64,000 bases of DNA, from the NCBI GenBank assembly GCA_000009845.1, contig AP006628.2, positions 716,590-780,589 on the forward strand, given 5' to 3'. A program made the translations under genes and the position numbers. The DNA comes from Onion yellows phytoplasma OY-M. GTDB lineage: Bacteria > Bacillota_I > Bacilli_A > Acholeplasmatales > Acholeplasmataceae. This document shows positions 46,385-56,950 of this stretch, piece by piece; the stretch's first letter is position 1, and every line of letters begins with the position of its first letter. Below the pieces are notes generated by a model. That model was not told the DNA's origin and searched no databases. It saw only the letters and a list, made by a program, of their open reading frames with translations.

Positions 46385-47203
46385 TTAGGAATCTTGTTTT
46401 TCGGAAAAATCATAAAAGTGAGTAAGGGTACGAATTTTTTCAATAATTTTGTATACCTTAACTTCACTATTAGCATTTTCAGCTCCATGCAAATGCAATA
46501 AATAATTGTGCAGTTCATTAAAGGTCAAATTACTACTAATAAAAAGGGGCAACTTTTTTTCAGCTCTATCATACAACAAAGGAAGCAAAATTTCATCACG
46601 AAACCAAGGTGTCATATTTTCTGAACCTAGGTCATCCAAAATCAAACACTTAACATTTTTTAATTGTTGCAACCTTGTTTCTAAAGTATTATTATACAAA
46701 AAATTTCTAAATTTTCTAGTTATATCAGGCATAAAAAGAAAAATAACAGAAATTTGTTTTTGAATTAATTCATAAGCTGTTTTTTTCAAAAAAATAGTTT
46801 TTCCAGTATTAAAAGAACCCGACAAATAAAAACCTTTGGTAGATTTTTCAAAATGTTTAATAATTTGTTTCATCTCTTTTAACGCTTTTTGCTTAGAATC
46901 ATTATCCACTACAAATTGCATCACTAAATGAGCATCAAAATTAATACTACTATCAAACAATTCATTTTGCGATTGCCAATGTTCCTTAAAATAAAGAGCT
47001 TGAGATTTAACAGTAGGAACCCAAACAACTCTTAAAGGATTAGTTTTTATTTTTTGGCGATTCCCATATTCATTTTCTTGATCTTTGGTGAGCAAATAAT
47101 GATAAATAACTGGCAGTTCATCATCAGAGATATCTAAATTTTTGGTTTCTTCGCACTGTGCAATCATTTTCCTAATTTTTATTTTTATATCTGAAAATTC
47201 CAT
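46385..47203 (-). CDS. dnaI: Primosomal helicase loader DnaI
   Basis: 272 residues. N-terminal helical/zinc-less part, then an AAA module with Walker A SGSFNTGKT, Walker B CLILDDLGSE and FISSNLTFNEL (sensor 1). It loads the replicative helicase at the origin. It follows the gene for its partner (47,286) as in Bacillus, where dnaB-dnaI are adjacent. Confidence 0.88.
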   Translation of the reverse strand: MEFSDIKIKIRKMIAQCEETKNLDISDDELPVIYHYLLTKDQENEYGNRQKIKTNPLRVVWVPTVKSQALYFKEHWQSQNELFDSSINFDAHLVMQFVVDNDSKQKALKEMKQIIKHFEKSTKGFYLSGSFNTGKTIFLKKTAYELIQKQISVIFLFMPDITRKFRNFLYNNTLETRLQQLKNVKCLILDDLGSENMTPWFRDEILLPLLYDRAEKKLPLFISSNLTFNELHNYLLHLHGAENANSEVKVYKIIEKIRTLTHFYDFSEKQDS

Positions 47204-47285
47204 AAATTAATTTTTCACCTCTTTTGCTTTTGTAAAATGTTATCAAATTGAATTGATTCCTTGTAATAATAAATCATCCAAAAAA

Positions 47286-48479
47286 TTATGACTGTTTTTT
47301 CTTTTTAAAATCTTCTAACCATTTAGGAGAAATTTGTGGTTTTTTTAAATTAGATCTAAACTTAGTTTGGGATTGGTTTTTTTCTTGTTCCATATAAAAA
47401 TCATATGCTGTTTCAGTATCAAAAATCCCTTTTTGCTCCCAAGATTTTAAGATTTTTTCCAAATAAACCACTGAGGGCACAAAGCCTTTTCGTTCCAAAA
47501 TATAAGTTAAAAGCACATTGACTAGCCCCGGTTCTAAATTGTTTCTTTCCATAAATTGAAAAACAGTATCAGCCGCAGTGGCTTGCATATTTTTAGGACA
47601 ATGATTTATAATAATTCTTTGAGTAGAATCTTTACGTTTGAGCAAAGCAATCGTATCTTGTTCATTATCTTGCGTTTTTTTCGCAAAAACCAAATTTTGA
47701 TTTTGAGTATGCATCTGATAATATCTTTTTACACCTAGGCTTAATTTGGATAGTTCGATTTCGCTGGGCTTTGGAAAAGTTTTTTGATATATTTCCGAAA
47801 GTGTAGCTTCATCTAAATTATAAACTAAGCTTAATTTTTGAATAAAATCACTTGTTTGATTGCAAGTTAAAGATGGTTTTTTGAAACGTTGGGGCAATTT
47901 TTGCAAAAATAATTTATAATCAAAAGCGTTATTTAAAAACTGTCTTGGAGAAGAATTTGTTTGGTTATTGGGACAAGTAAAATCAGTTGGTAAATCCATT
48001 TTTTGCACTTGAAACAAATCATCAAATTTTTTGCTAATATCTTGAAAAGCGTCCCAATTATTTTTTTTAGTGGAAGCTTCTTTACTAAAATGATTTTGCA
48101 AACTCAAAAAAGTAGCCTCTCCCACTTCACTTAATAAAAAATTACTAAAAAGAGGGTCTTTAAAAAACTCTTCAGATCTGCATGGCAAATTAAGCCAATA
48201 AATTCTTTCTTGGGTTTCGGAATTGCAAAAAGTTTGGAGCAAATTAAGAGCTTCTAATTTTTCTTGTGCTTCTAAAAAATCATTTTTTGAAACCACACTC
48301 AAATCAAATAAAAATTGATGTTGATAAAAAATATTAGGTTTTAGAGTTGCTAAAATATGATAAATACCAAGCGAATGAGTGCCTATTAGTGGTTGATAAA
48401 GTAAACTTAGGCTTTGATGGTCTTCAAGCGACAAAAAAACTGAATTTTTGATTTGAAATAAATTTAGATGACTAAGCAT
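47286..48479 (-). CDS. Replication initiation/helicase-loading protein (Bacillus DnaB type)
   Basis: 397 residues; not the helicase. The opening HLNLFQIKNSVFLSLEDHQS then LSLLYQPLIGTHSLGIYHIL is typical of the DnaB/DnaD family. The C-terminal part has a DnaB_2/DDBH2-like segment with NNLEPGLVNVLLTYIL and ending in a lysine-rich tail. In Bacillus it works with DnaD and DnaI in helicase loading. Gene order dnaB-dnaI is conserved. Confidence 0.85.
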   Translation of the reverse strand: MLSHLNLFQIKNSVFLSLEDHQSLSLLYQPLIGTHSLGIYHILATLKPNIFYQHQFLFDLSVVSKNDFLEAQEKLEALNLLQTFCNSETQERIYWLNLPCRSEEFFKDPLFSNFLLSEVGEATFLSLQNHFSKEASTKKNNWDAFQDISKKFDDLFQVQKMDLPTDFTCPNNQTNSSPRQFLNNAFDYKLFLQKLPQRFKKPSLTCNQTSDFIQKLSLVYNLDEATLSEIYQKTFPKPSEIELSKLSLGVKRYYQMHTQNQNLVFAKKTQDNEQDTIALLKRKDSTQRIIINHCPKNMQATAADTVFQFMERNNLEPGLVNVLLTYILERKGFVPSVVYLEKILKSWEQKGIFDTETAYDFYMEQEKNQSQTKFRSNLKKPQISPKWLEDFKKKKQS

Positions 48480-48532
48480 AAAAACCTCTTTTTTAAAAAT
48501 ATTGATCTATTTTATAGTTGAAAATAAATCAA

Positions 48533-49363
48533 TTATAATTCTTTATTAGGATTATGATTTTGACAAACAGGACAAAGATAAGTACCTCTGCCGCCAACTT
48601 TGATTTTAATAATTTTAGTTTGACAGTTAATACAAGGCTTATTAACTTTGCCATGCACTTGTAATTTGTTTTGAAAATAGCCTATAATGCCTGGCTGAGA
48701 TTCAAAAGTACTTACAGTAGTTCCGCCCATTTTAATGGCTTTGGTAAGTACTTTTTGGGAAATTGTTACAATTTCTTGCACTTGTTCCAAAGACAGTTCG
48801 CAAGCTTTAGTTTCAGGATGCAATTTTACTAAAAACAAAACTTCATTAACATAAATATTGCCTAATCCAGAAATTATTTTTTGATTTAATAAAACTTTTT
48901 TCAAAGCGCTTTTGGTCTTTAATATTTTTTGATACAAAACAGCTGGATTGATTTCAAAAGGATCTAAGGCTAGTTGATGCAAGGTAGTTTGGGTTAAAAA
49001 AATGTTCTGATTCTTAACTTCAAATCTACCAAATTTCCTAAAATCATAATATCTTAAAGAACTTTTATCCTCCAAAATAATTGCAAAATGTTCGTATTTG
49101 TGTTTAGGCTCATCGCAAGGTTTGATAAATAATTTTCCTTCCATTCTCAAATGCCCTATTAAAACTAATTCTTGAGTTAAAAAAAATAATAAAAATTTAC
49201 CTTTTCTTTGAATATCCAAAATGGTAGTTTGTTCAATTTTTTGAAATTCTTTGGTATTTTTAACAACAGTCTCATAAAATACCTTAGTTGCAACAATTTT
49301 TTTTCCTATTAACTTTTTTTTTAAAAAATCTACAATAATTTGGACTTCAGGTAATTCTGGCAT
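48533..49363 (-). CDS. mutM: Formamidopyrimidine-DNA glycosylase
   Basis: 276 residues. N-terminal PELPEV (catalytic Pro2 and Glu3 after Met removal), K in the LIGHLRMEGK loop, GLGNIYVNEVLF helix-two-turn-helix, and C-terminal zinc finger CxxC...CxxC (CINCQ...CPVCQ). It removes 8-oxoguanine and nicks the site. It lies next to polA as in Bacillus. Confidence 0.96.
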   Translation of the reverse strand: MPELPEVQIIVDFLKKKLIGKKIVATKVFYETVVKNTKEFQKIEQTTILDIQRKGKFLLFFLTQELVLIGHLRMEGKLFIKPCDEPKHKYEHFAIILEDKSSLRYYDFRKFGRFEVKNQNIFLTQTTLHQLALDPFEINPAVLYQKILKTKSALKKVLLNQKIISGLGNIYVNEVLFLVKLHPETKACELSLEQVQEIVTISQKVLTKAIKMGGTTVSTFESQPGIIGYFQNKLQVHGKVNKPCINCQTKIIKIKVGGRGTYLCPVCQNHNPNKEL

Positions 49364-49518
49364 GCATTTGCTCCTTTTTTATCTTTGTTTTTGGATTGCA
49401 ATTGTTCTTATGTTTTTTATTTTGCTTTTTTCTTTTGCTTTTTTATTGGTTTGGATATTTAACATTTCTATTTTATAAATAAATTATAAATAAATTATAA
49501 ATAATGAGATTTGTCCAA

Positions 49519-51138
49519 TTAAATATTACCATTATCTAAAATAAAAAAATAATTCAAATGTTTAGAAATTAAATCTATGTTTTGTTGCAAATAATCATTT
49601 AAAGCAAAATAAGTAATTTTGGCAGTTTCATTGTTTCGTTCTAAATGGCGCAATAATTGCAATATGACAATTTTTTTCATATCTAAAATATTTTCTTGTA
49701 AAAAAACATATAATGTTTCTAAATCAAAATTCGGAGTTAATTTTTGATTACCAAAAAAAACTTTTCTTTTCAATAAAGTTAATGCATATTTTTTTTCTTT
49801 GATTTGTTGTAATAAACTTTGATAATAATTTATAATTTCATCATCTAAACTTAAATATTGATGGATAAAATCTTGGGCACAATTCGAAGAAATATTTAAT
49901 TCGGGGATAATTGCTTTTGTCCACGCATCCACATCAAAATTCGTTGTTTCAGAAAGTTTTTGAGAGTCCTTTTTGATTTCTGATTTGGGCGCATTTACAA
50001 AAAATTGTAAGGTTTGTTCATCATTTAAAAGATGATTGTTTTCAATTTTAAAGTAATTTTTAATTTTTTGAATATTTCCTAAAGTAGCTAAAATTTTTAA
50101 CGAAAAGCAAAAAAAATTATCATTAATTAAATAATTATAAGATTTTTTATTGTTTATTATATTTAAAAAACAACTATTTTGATACCCAAAAACATCTTTG
50201 AATGATTTTAATTGGTTGATGTGAGTTTCTTGTTTTTGTTCTTGATTATTTTTGAGCTTTGTGTTTGTGTCTTGGTTTTGATCTGCATCTTTTTCTTTTT
50301 CTTGTGCTTGTTCTTGTTCTTGCCTTTGATTTGTTTTTGGTATTTTTTCTTGTTGTGTCTCTATTTTTTCATCCGTATTTTTTTCTATTGGCTGTGCTTC
50401 TATTATTTGTTTTTGTTTTACTAAATTAGTTTCATATTCTAATTGGGCTAAAATATTTGATAAGGGAAGTTCTATTTCTTGAAACAAAAATAATTGGTTT
50501 TGAGCTTTTAAATGATGCAAAACGCTATTTTTGATGGCGTGTAATAAAAAAGCTTTAAAAGCTACTTTTTGCTCTAAAATAAAAATGTTTTGAGATAATT
50601 GGCTTACATAATTTGTGTTATTCAAAATATCTATTTTGGCTATAATATGACTAAATTCAAGATTTTTCAAAGGAAATAAAAGATAAGAAGCACAAACTAA
50701 ATCAAAGATAACTCCGTTGAGTTCTTGATGTTTTGTTTTTAAAAAAAGTTGTGTTGCTTGATTGTGAAAAACAATTTTATAAAAATTAGCATCTTTTAGA
50801 TAATTGCAAAAGTTATTATTAGCAAAAGCCAAATTAGCATCTATAAAAAAATGTGTATTTTCATTGGAAAAACCAATTCCTTGCAAAAAAGTATTTGAGT
50901 CATTTTCTTTTTCTAACTCAAAAAAACAAGCCCAAATTTGGTATGGTTGGATTTGAGCCAAAAAAGCATTTAGAGAGTTTTGGTCTTTGATAATTTGAAA
51001 ATGAAAATTGTTTTGAGGTGGGTTGTCACCTTGTTCTTGAACTTTTGGAGCGTTATTGTCATTATTGTTAGTGGTGTTGTTGTTGATAGGTCTGTTTTGA
51101 TTTGTTTGGTTTAAATTATTATCATTTTCTAAATTGCT
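49519..51138 (-). pseudogene. polA: DNA polymerase I, Klenow-region fossil
   Basis: A frame of 539 residues after the 5'-3' exonuclease. The early part has LNAFLAQIQPYQIWACFFEL and later ELPLSNILAQLEYETN, matching the inactive 3'-5' exo domain and its exit. A Q/E/K-rich insert follows (about 265-330 of the frame). The last third aligns in pattern with the fingers (ELNISSNCAQDFIHQYLSLD, then KKYALTLLKRKVFF). Motif A (DYSQIE), motif B (RxxxKxxxFGxxYG) and motif C (HDE) are not present. The frame is open, so a protein may still be made, but it cannot be a polymerase. The ATG-less start at 50,961 is only a frame artefact. Confidence 0.7.
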
Positions 51139-52105
51139 ACTCTTTTTCTACTTCTTGCACTTCTTTGGATTTGCGGGATACTTCCTTATTATTATAATTT
51201 GCATTTGTATTTGTGGTATTTGGTTCTATTTCAATTCTTGCATATTTGGTAATAGCTAAGCGTCTAAAATCCATTTCTTCATAAAAATTTTTAAGGTTTT
51301 GCGCCAAACGTATTTGTATTTCTGTTTGCATAAAATCAAAGGGCAAGGGAACTTTAAGGTCAATTGCGGTAAGTGTTTTGCTAAGTTCTAAATCAGCTTG
51401 GGAATTTTGGATTTTGATTTTTAAAATAGGTTTAATGTTGTCTAAATTTTGCATCAAATTATCTAGGGAATCGTATTCTTGTAATAACTTTTGAGCAGTT
51501 TTAGGTCCTATTCCCAATACTCCTTTAATGTTATCAGAAGGATCGCCAATTAAACTTTTATAATCAATCATTTGATATTCTTTAAGACCGTATTCTTCAA
51601 ACAAAGTAGGAGGTTTATAGCATTTAATTTCACGCAATCCTTTTTTAAGCAAACAAACAGTAATTTTTTCATCTACTAATTGCAATAAATCCTGATCACT
51701 TGAATAAATAGATACTGTCTTATTTTGATTGCTTGCTTCTTTGGCTAAAGTACCTATAATATCATCGGCTTCGTATTCATCTTGGGCATGATATTTAACG
51801 CCGATTAGGTCTAAATATTGTTTAATCAAAGGAATTTGACTAATCAATGCAGAAGGTGTTTCTGGTCTTCCTTGTTTGTAAGCATCATATAATTGGTGTC
51901 TTTTGGTAGGTTTATGAGTATCAAAAGCTACTAAAATATAGCCTTTCGTTTCTTCTAAAATTTTTTCAAACATTCTAATAAAAGACAAAAGAGCATTAGT
52001 GTAGATCCCTTTTTTATTTTGCAAAAGGGGTTTATATTTGCTTGCAGTTGCGTGATATGCTCGAAATAAAAGCGAATTGCCATCAACTAAAACTAAATGT
52101 TTCAT
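51137..52105 (-). CDS. polA: DNA polymerase I 5'-3' exonuclease domain
   Basis: 322 residues: LVDGNSLLFRAYHA start, DEYEADDIIGTLA and SSDQDLLQLVDE metal-binding aspartates, then the helix-hairpin-helix GVLGIGPKTAQKLLQEY. It removes RNA primers and flaps. The frame ends in a low-complexity linker at EVQEVEKE; shifting by one base in the A5 run there joins it to the following fossil Klenow region. Mycoplasmas keep a stand-alone exonuclease of this type, so the domain can function alone. Confidence 0.92.
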   Translation of the reverse strand: MKHLVLVDGNSLLFRAYHATASKYKPLLQNKKGIYTNALLSFIRMFEKILEETKGYILVAFDTHKPTKRHQLYDAYKQGRPETPSALISQIPLIKQYLDLIGVKYHAQDEYEADDIIGTLAKEASNQNKTVSIYSSDQDLLQLVDEKITVCLLKKGLREIKCYKPPTLFEEYGLKEYQMIDYKSLIGDPSDNIKGVLGIGPKTAQKLLQEYDSLDNLMQNLDNIKPILKIKIQNSQADLELSKTLTAIDLKVPLPFDFMQTEIQIRLAQNLKNFYEEMDFRRLAITKYARIEIEPNTTNTNANYNNKEVSRKSKEVQEVEKE

Positions 52106-52211
52106 TGTTTCTCCTATTTATTTTATCGTTTAGCTAATAGCCAAAATTGGATTATAAGTTAATAATGATTGTGTTATTTATAAGGTACAAAAGGAAAATA
52201 ATTAATATAAT

Positions 52212-52245
52212 ATTAAAAAAAGAAAGTTTGGAAAAACTTTCTTAG
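52212..52245 (-). terminator. Terminator of the AAA gene
   Basis: On the minus strand AAGAAAGTTT pairs with AAACTTTCTT around TTCC, followed by T-run. It lies inside the tail of the frameshifted open frame, which supports the view that the true stop was upstream at 52,334. Confidence 0.8.
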
Positions 52246-52333
52246 AATACAAGGTTTTGTTTGGGTTTTTATTTTATTGCGTTTATAAAAAGATTTTATA
52301 ATTTTAATTATAATGAGTTTCTTAATGAAGTCT

Positions 52334-53428
52334 TTAAGGCAAATCAAATCCATAAATAACTTTAAAAGATTTTTTAAGTCTTCAATTCTAATGTCACTTT
52401 GCCCTTGGGTTTCGTAGCAAGCATTGATAATTGCATCATCTAAAAGATATTCCATAGTGCGTTGTCCTGTTTTGGATTTATCAGTTAATTTTTCCAATAC
52501 ATCATTAATTGTTGTTAATAAATATTCTTTTGCAGTTGAGGTGATTGGTGTTTTTCTTTTTTCAATTAAAAATTCTAAGAATTTTTTTCTACCATTTGTA
52601 TCTAAGGGTTTAACTTCTATGTGGTAGTTGAGGCGTGATTTGATGGCATCGTCTATTTGATCTAAGTGATTAGTGGCTCCAATTACGAAAATAAAAGCAT
52701 CAGGGTTGTGGGGGCAGTGGCTTCTTAATGAAGTAATTTCGGCTTTGAAGGCGTTTAAGATGTCTTTCATTTTTTGGTCTTCTTGGTTGATAAGTTCCAT
52801 TTTTTTCCATACTTGGTCGCATTCATCGATTAAAATTACTCCCATACCATTATTTTTGTTTAGATGCCATTCAGCTCTAATGAAATCAAACATGGCTCTT
52901 ATAATTTCGATTCCTTCTTCGCGGGTTTTGGTGATAAAGTCGGAGGGGGTAAATTCAAAACAGCCTGCATCGGTGGAAGGGGAGGCTTGTCTTGCTTGTG
53001 AAATAAATGCTCTTGCTAATAATGTTTTACCTGTTCCTGGGACTCCGTGTAGTAGGAATCTTTTGGGTGTATTGATTTTTCCTGCGTTTTGGAACCATTC
53101 AGGATGAGATACCATTGCTAAAATGAAATTACAAGTTTCTTTTTCAGTTTCCATGCCAATTATGTTTGCAAAACTTATATTGTTTACTATATCATCATTT
53201 GTTTCTTTACGACGTTGGGATACTAAAGGATGTGCACTAAATTTAGTAGGGGGGTTTATTGGCATCATATTGTTCCATTTGTTTTTGATATTCTTTAAAT
53301 TTTTGTTGTTTGTATTGATGATATAAGTTATATGAAAAATAAATTGTTAAAGTGGTTGTTAAAATAAATAATAAAGTGCCAATAAAAATTTTAAAAAAGT
53401 TTTCTTTACTTTTAGTTAATAGGTTCAT
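52334..53428 (-). pseudogene. Membrane AAA ATPase with two homopolymer frameshifts
   Basis: The N-terminal frame (53,243-53,428) has a membrane helix (FKIFIGTLLFILTTTLTIYF) and ends YDANKPPY; the main frame (53,268 down) begins MMPINPPTKF and carries Walker A HGVPGTGKT and Walker B VILIDECDQV. One extra C in a C6 run links them as ANKPPTKFSAHPLV. Near the end, one missing A in an A6 run changes DLKKSFKVIYGFDLP-stop into a longer tail that runs through a terminator to 52,213. There is no protease domain. Related to 36,047-37,115. Confidence 0.75.
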
Positions 53429-53504
53429 ATTTGTATTCCTTTTGGATTTTATAAAAATATTAAAGGGTACAAAAATACTTAATAAAAAGATTTTATAATT
53501 TTAA

Positions 53505-54871
53505 TTATTTATTATTCATATCACGAAAAAAAGCCATCGGATCATTTTGTAATTTATCAAGATCTTGATCATCAAAGTGTTGCATTTGCTTAGCTAATTT
53601 TTTTTGTTGTTCTAAAAGGGTAATTAGCTTGTTAACATCACTTAATTGATTACCAGAACCTTTGGCAATTCTTTGTCTACGCCTACCGCTCAAAGCAATT
53701 AATTGAGGATTTTTCTTTTCTTGTTTAGTCATACTTTGAATTAAAACTTCAAATTTATTAAATCCATCATCACCTAAACTGGCAGAAAGTTGTTTCATCT
53801 TACCACCTAATCCAGGAATAAAACTTAACAATTTGCTGACAGAACCGATTTTTTTTAATGTTTTTAATTGTTTTTGAAAATCATAATAATTATAACTATC
53901 ATCAAATAATTTTTCCATCATTTGTTTACTTTGATGAGGATCAATTTTATCGGTAACTGTCTCAATTAAAGTTAAAATATCTCCCATTCCTAAAAGACGA
54001 GATGCCATTCTATCAGGATTAAAGGGATCTAAACTGTCAATTGTCTCTGAAGAAGAAACAAATTTTAAAGGCAGATCTGTCATTGCTCTTACTGATAAAG
54101 CAGCTCCTCCTTTAGTATCTGCATCCATTTTGGTCAAAATAACTCCAGTTGCTCCTACTTGATTATGAAACGACTGAGCAATATTAGCAGATTGTTGTCC
54201 TGAAAGACAATCCACAACTAACAAAATTTCTGAAGGATTGGCTTTGGCTTTAATTTGTTGCAATTCTTGCATCATTGTCTCATCAATATCAAGGCGCCCC
54301 GCAGTATCAATAATTACTGCATCATATCCTTCTTGCAAAGCATGTTTTAATCCTGCATCTACAATATCTAAAACAGCAGTGTCAGGTTTAGAAAAAACAT
54401 CAATGTTGATTTGTTTACCAATAACTTTTAATTGTTCTACTGCTCCTGGACGATAAATATCACAAGCTACAAGCAAAACTTTTTTACTATTTTTTTTACG
54501 CAACCAAAGAGCTAATTTTCCTACAGTAGTCGTTTTACCGCTTCCTTGCAACCCAATTAACATTAAAGTATCCAAATTACAATTAGGCTTAAAAGTAAGA
54601 TCTGCACGAGTAGAACCCAAAATTTGAATTAGGGTTTCGTTTACGATTTTAATAATATGTTCTTTGGGGTTCAGCCCTTTTAAAACTTCTTGTTTCAAAG
54701 TCTTTTTTTCAATAATTTCATTAAACTTATCAATAACTTGTAAATGAACATCAGCTTCTACCAAAGAAACTTTAATATCTTGCATAATGTTTTGAATGTC
54801 TTGTTGTTCTAGGATTTTTTTTCCTCTAATTTTGTTATAACTTTTTGTAAGCCTTCGCCTAATATACTCAT
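53505..54871 (-). CDS. ffh: Signal recognition particle protein Ffh, start out of frame
   Basis: GTPase of the SRP: G1 GLQGSGKTTTVGKLA, G3 DTAGRLDID, G4 TKMD, then the Met-rich M domain (MTKQEKKNPQLIALSGRRRQ, RRQRIAKGSG). The ATG with a proper ribosome site (AAGGAGA) is at 54,871 and gives MSILGEGLQKVITKLEEKKS then TAG. The rest of the N domain (LEQQDIQNIMQDIKVSLVEA) is one base out of frame after an A8 run (about 54,814-54,821). One more A restores a 455-residue protein. Alternatives: sequencing error, slippage, or an internal start at MQDIKV giving 426 residues without the first N-domain helix. Confidence 0.9.
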
Positions 54872-55046
54872 ATTTTTATCTCCTTTTTGATGTTGTGAAA
54901 TTTGTTTTTGTGGGGTTTAATTTTTTGTTGGGGCAATGTTTTTTAAATATTTTTGAATTCGTTATTTTTGATATAATAATTTTTATGTTTTTTTGTGTTT
55001 GTTTTTCGTTATTTGTTATTTGTTATTTTTTCTTTATAATTAGCAA

Positions 55047-56090
55047 TTATAAAATATCTTCAGAAGTAAAAAAAGCTTCAAATAAATTAAAAAGATAATT
55101 TTTAACATCAAAAGTAATTAAATCTTGGGATTTTTCGCCTACACCAATATATTTAGTGGGCAAATTGTATAAATATTTAATTGCAAAAACAATCCCTCCT
55201 TTGGAAGTGCCGTCAAGCTTGGTTAAAATGGCTCCTGAAAGTGGAGTTGCTTGATTGAACAAATCAACTTGATTAATAGCATTTTGCCCTGTAGTAGCAT
55301 CCAAAACTAAAAAAGTTTGTAAATTGGAGGCGGGCAAATGTTTGCAAATAACACGATTAATTTTGGATAATTCTTGCATTAAATTAGTTTTGTTTTGTAA
55401 TCTTCCAGCAGTATCACACAAAATAATATCATAATTTTGACTTTTAGCAAGTTCGATGCCTTCAAAAATAACACTCGCAGGATGAGCTGGCAAAGGCTTG
55501 CAAAAAACTTCAACACCTACTCTTTTTGCCCAAATTTGGAGTTGTTCTACTGCACCTGCACGAAAAGTATCAGCAGCAATCAATAATACTTTTTTGCCTT
55601 CTTGTTTCAATGCTTCAGCCATTTTTCCAATAGTAGTTGTTTTTCCTACTCCGTTAACTCCTGTAAACAAATACATTTGAGGCAAGTTATTTTGAGATTG
55701 AAAAGTGTCTTTGGGATTTGTTGAATTGGAATATTGATTTTGTTTTTCTTGTTCTTTCGGACTTTCTAATATGCCTTTCATACCTTTCATATTTTGATAC
55801 AAATCAAACATTTTAGAAACAACAACAGAAGGAAGCTTTTGAGGATTTTTAATTTGAAATTGATTAATTTCATCTTTGATAGCTTGCATCAAAAAAAGAG
55901 TGGTTTTAGTACCAAAATCAGCTTGAATTAACAAACTTTCTAATGCTTGTAATAGGGTTTTTTCGATATTGTTAGATTGTTTCAAAAGAGTTTGAAAATC
56001 TAGAAAACTAGCTTTGGTTTTTTTAAGACCTAGTTGATATTTATCATTATTTTTATTTTTAAAAAATTTACTTTTCAACCATTTAAACAT
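55047..56090 (-). CDS. ftsY: Signal recognition particle receptor FtsY
   Basis: 347 residues: a short basic, helical N-terminus, the N domain, and GTPase motifs GVNGVGKTTTIGKMA, AADTFRAGAVEQL, DTAGRLQNKTNLM, TKLDGTSKGG. Receptor for Ffh at the membrane. There is no long acidic A domain, as usual in Mollicutes. It sits just upstream of ffh on the same strand. Confidence 0.95.
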   Translation of the reverse strand: MFKWLKSKFFKNKNNDKYQLGLKKTKASFLDFQTLLKQSNNIEKTLLQALESLLIQADFGTKTTLFLMQAIKDEINQFQIKNPQKLPSVVVSKMFDLYQNMKGMKGILESPKEQEKQNQYSNSTNPKDTFQSQNNLPQMYLFTGVNGVGKTTTIGKMAEALKQEGKKVLLIAADTFRAGAVEQLQIWAKRVGVEVFCKPLPAHPASVIFEGIELAKSQNYDIILCDTAGRLQNKTNLMQELSKINRVICKHLPASNLQTFLVLDATTGQNAINQVDLFNQATPLSGAILTKLDGTSKGGIVFAIKYLYNLPTKYIGVGEKSQDLITFDVKNYLFNLFEAFFTSEDIL

Positions 56091-56428
56091 TTATAAACTC
56101 TCCTTTTTGAAAGTAATTAAGGTATCAAAATAAAAAACTTATACCCAATTATTATAACTAAAATACTTGCTTTTTGATTGAGTTTTTTAGGGTTTGGGGA
56201 TTTTGTTATCATAAAATATTTAAGGATAAATTAAAAAAACCAAAACAAACAATAAAAAGAATTTTATTATAACCCCAATTAACAAATTTTATTTCAAATT
56301 CCAAAATTGACTAATTACAATATTATAAATAATAATTACAACATTATAAATAATAAATACTTCATAAAAACAAAAAAACAGAAATTAAAAATTAATTCCT
56401 GCTCTAAATTTATAAATAATATTAATTA

Positions 56429-56950
56429 TTAATCCTCCTTTTTACAAAAGTTCCATAAAGCTTTAATAAGAGGCCAAAAAACTAACAGAAATAAAGCAAA
56501 AGCCATAGATGCTTCATATTTTTTATCTACTTGTTTTTCAATAATATAACCAAAGACAACTAAAGCTCCTGCAATATAAACAGACGCCCATGAAATAAAT
56601 AGACTTACAAATAGGAGCACTAACATAAAATAAGGGTCAAATAAGGATGAAAGTTGACTTAATTGCGAAACTGATGCCAACCAAAGGAAAGCAACCCCAT
56701 AAAATAAAACAACATAAAACATAGTAATTACAAAGAAATTAAAAACTACAAAAGCAAATTTATTAATTAATTGTTGATTATTTTGTTTTTTAAACTTTTT
56801 ATAATAAAGTAAAATAGTAATTGCAAAATTACTCATCAAAATAAAAATAAACGAAAGCAACATAGTTAGGCATAAATGTTTATGTATTAGTAATTTATCA
56901 GTCAAATCTAATGTATGTGATATATTCAAACGAACATATAAATAACCCAT
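56429..56950 (-). CDS. Membrane protein cut at an insertion boundary
   Basis: 173 residues with four hydrophobic segments (about 28-50, 70-92, 105-130, 140-165) in an otherwise unremarkable sequence. The apparent ATG (56,948-56,950) touches the first base of the TGCGCTGTTCC end at 56,951 and has no ribosome site. The real 5' part was probably displaced by the element and should be found beyond the right edge of the window. Family not recognised. Confidence 0.6.
   Translation of the reverse strand: MGYLYVRLNISHTLDLTDKLLIHKHLCLTMLLSFIFILMSNFAITILLYYKKFKKQNNQQLINKFAFVVFNFFVITMFYVVLFYGVAFLWLASVSQLSQLSSLFDPYFMLVLLFVSLFISWASVYIAGALVVFGYIIEKQVDKKYEASMAFALFLLVFWPLIKALWNFCKKED

Noticed and set aside
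50212-50424. Phe/Leu/Cys-rich plus-strand frame resembling a membrane protein
   Set aside because: Antisense of the Q/E/K-rich insert in the polA fossil; hydrophobicity is a by-product of the complement.
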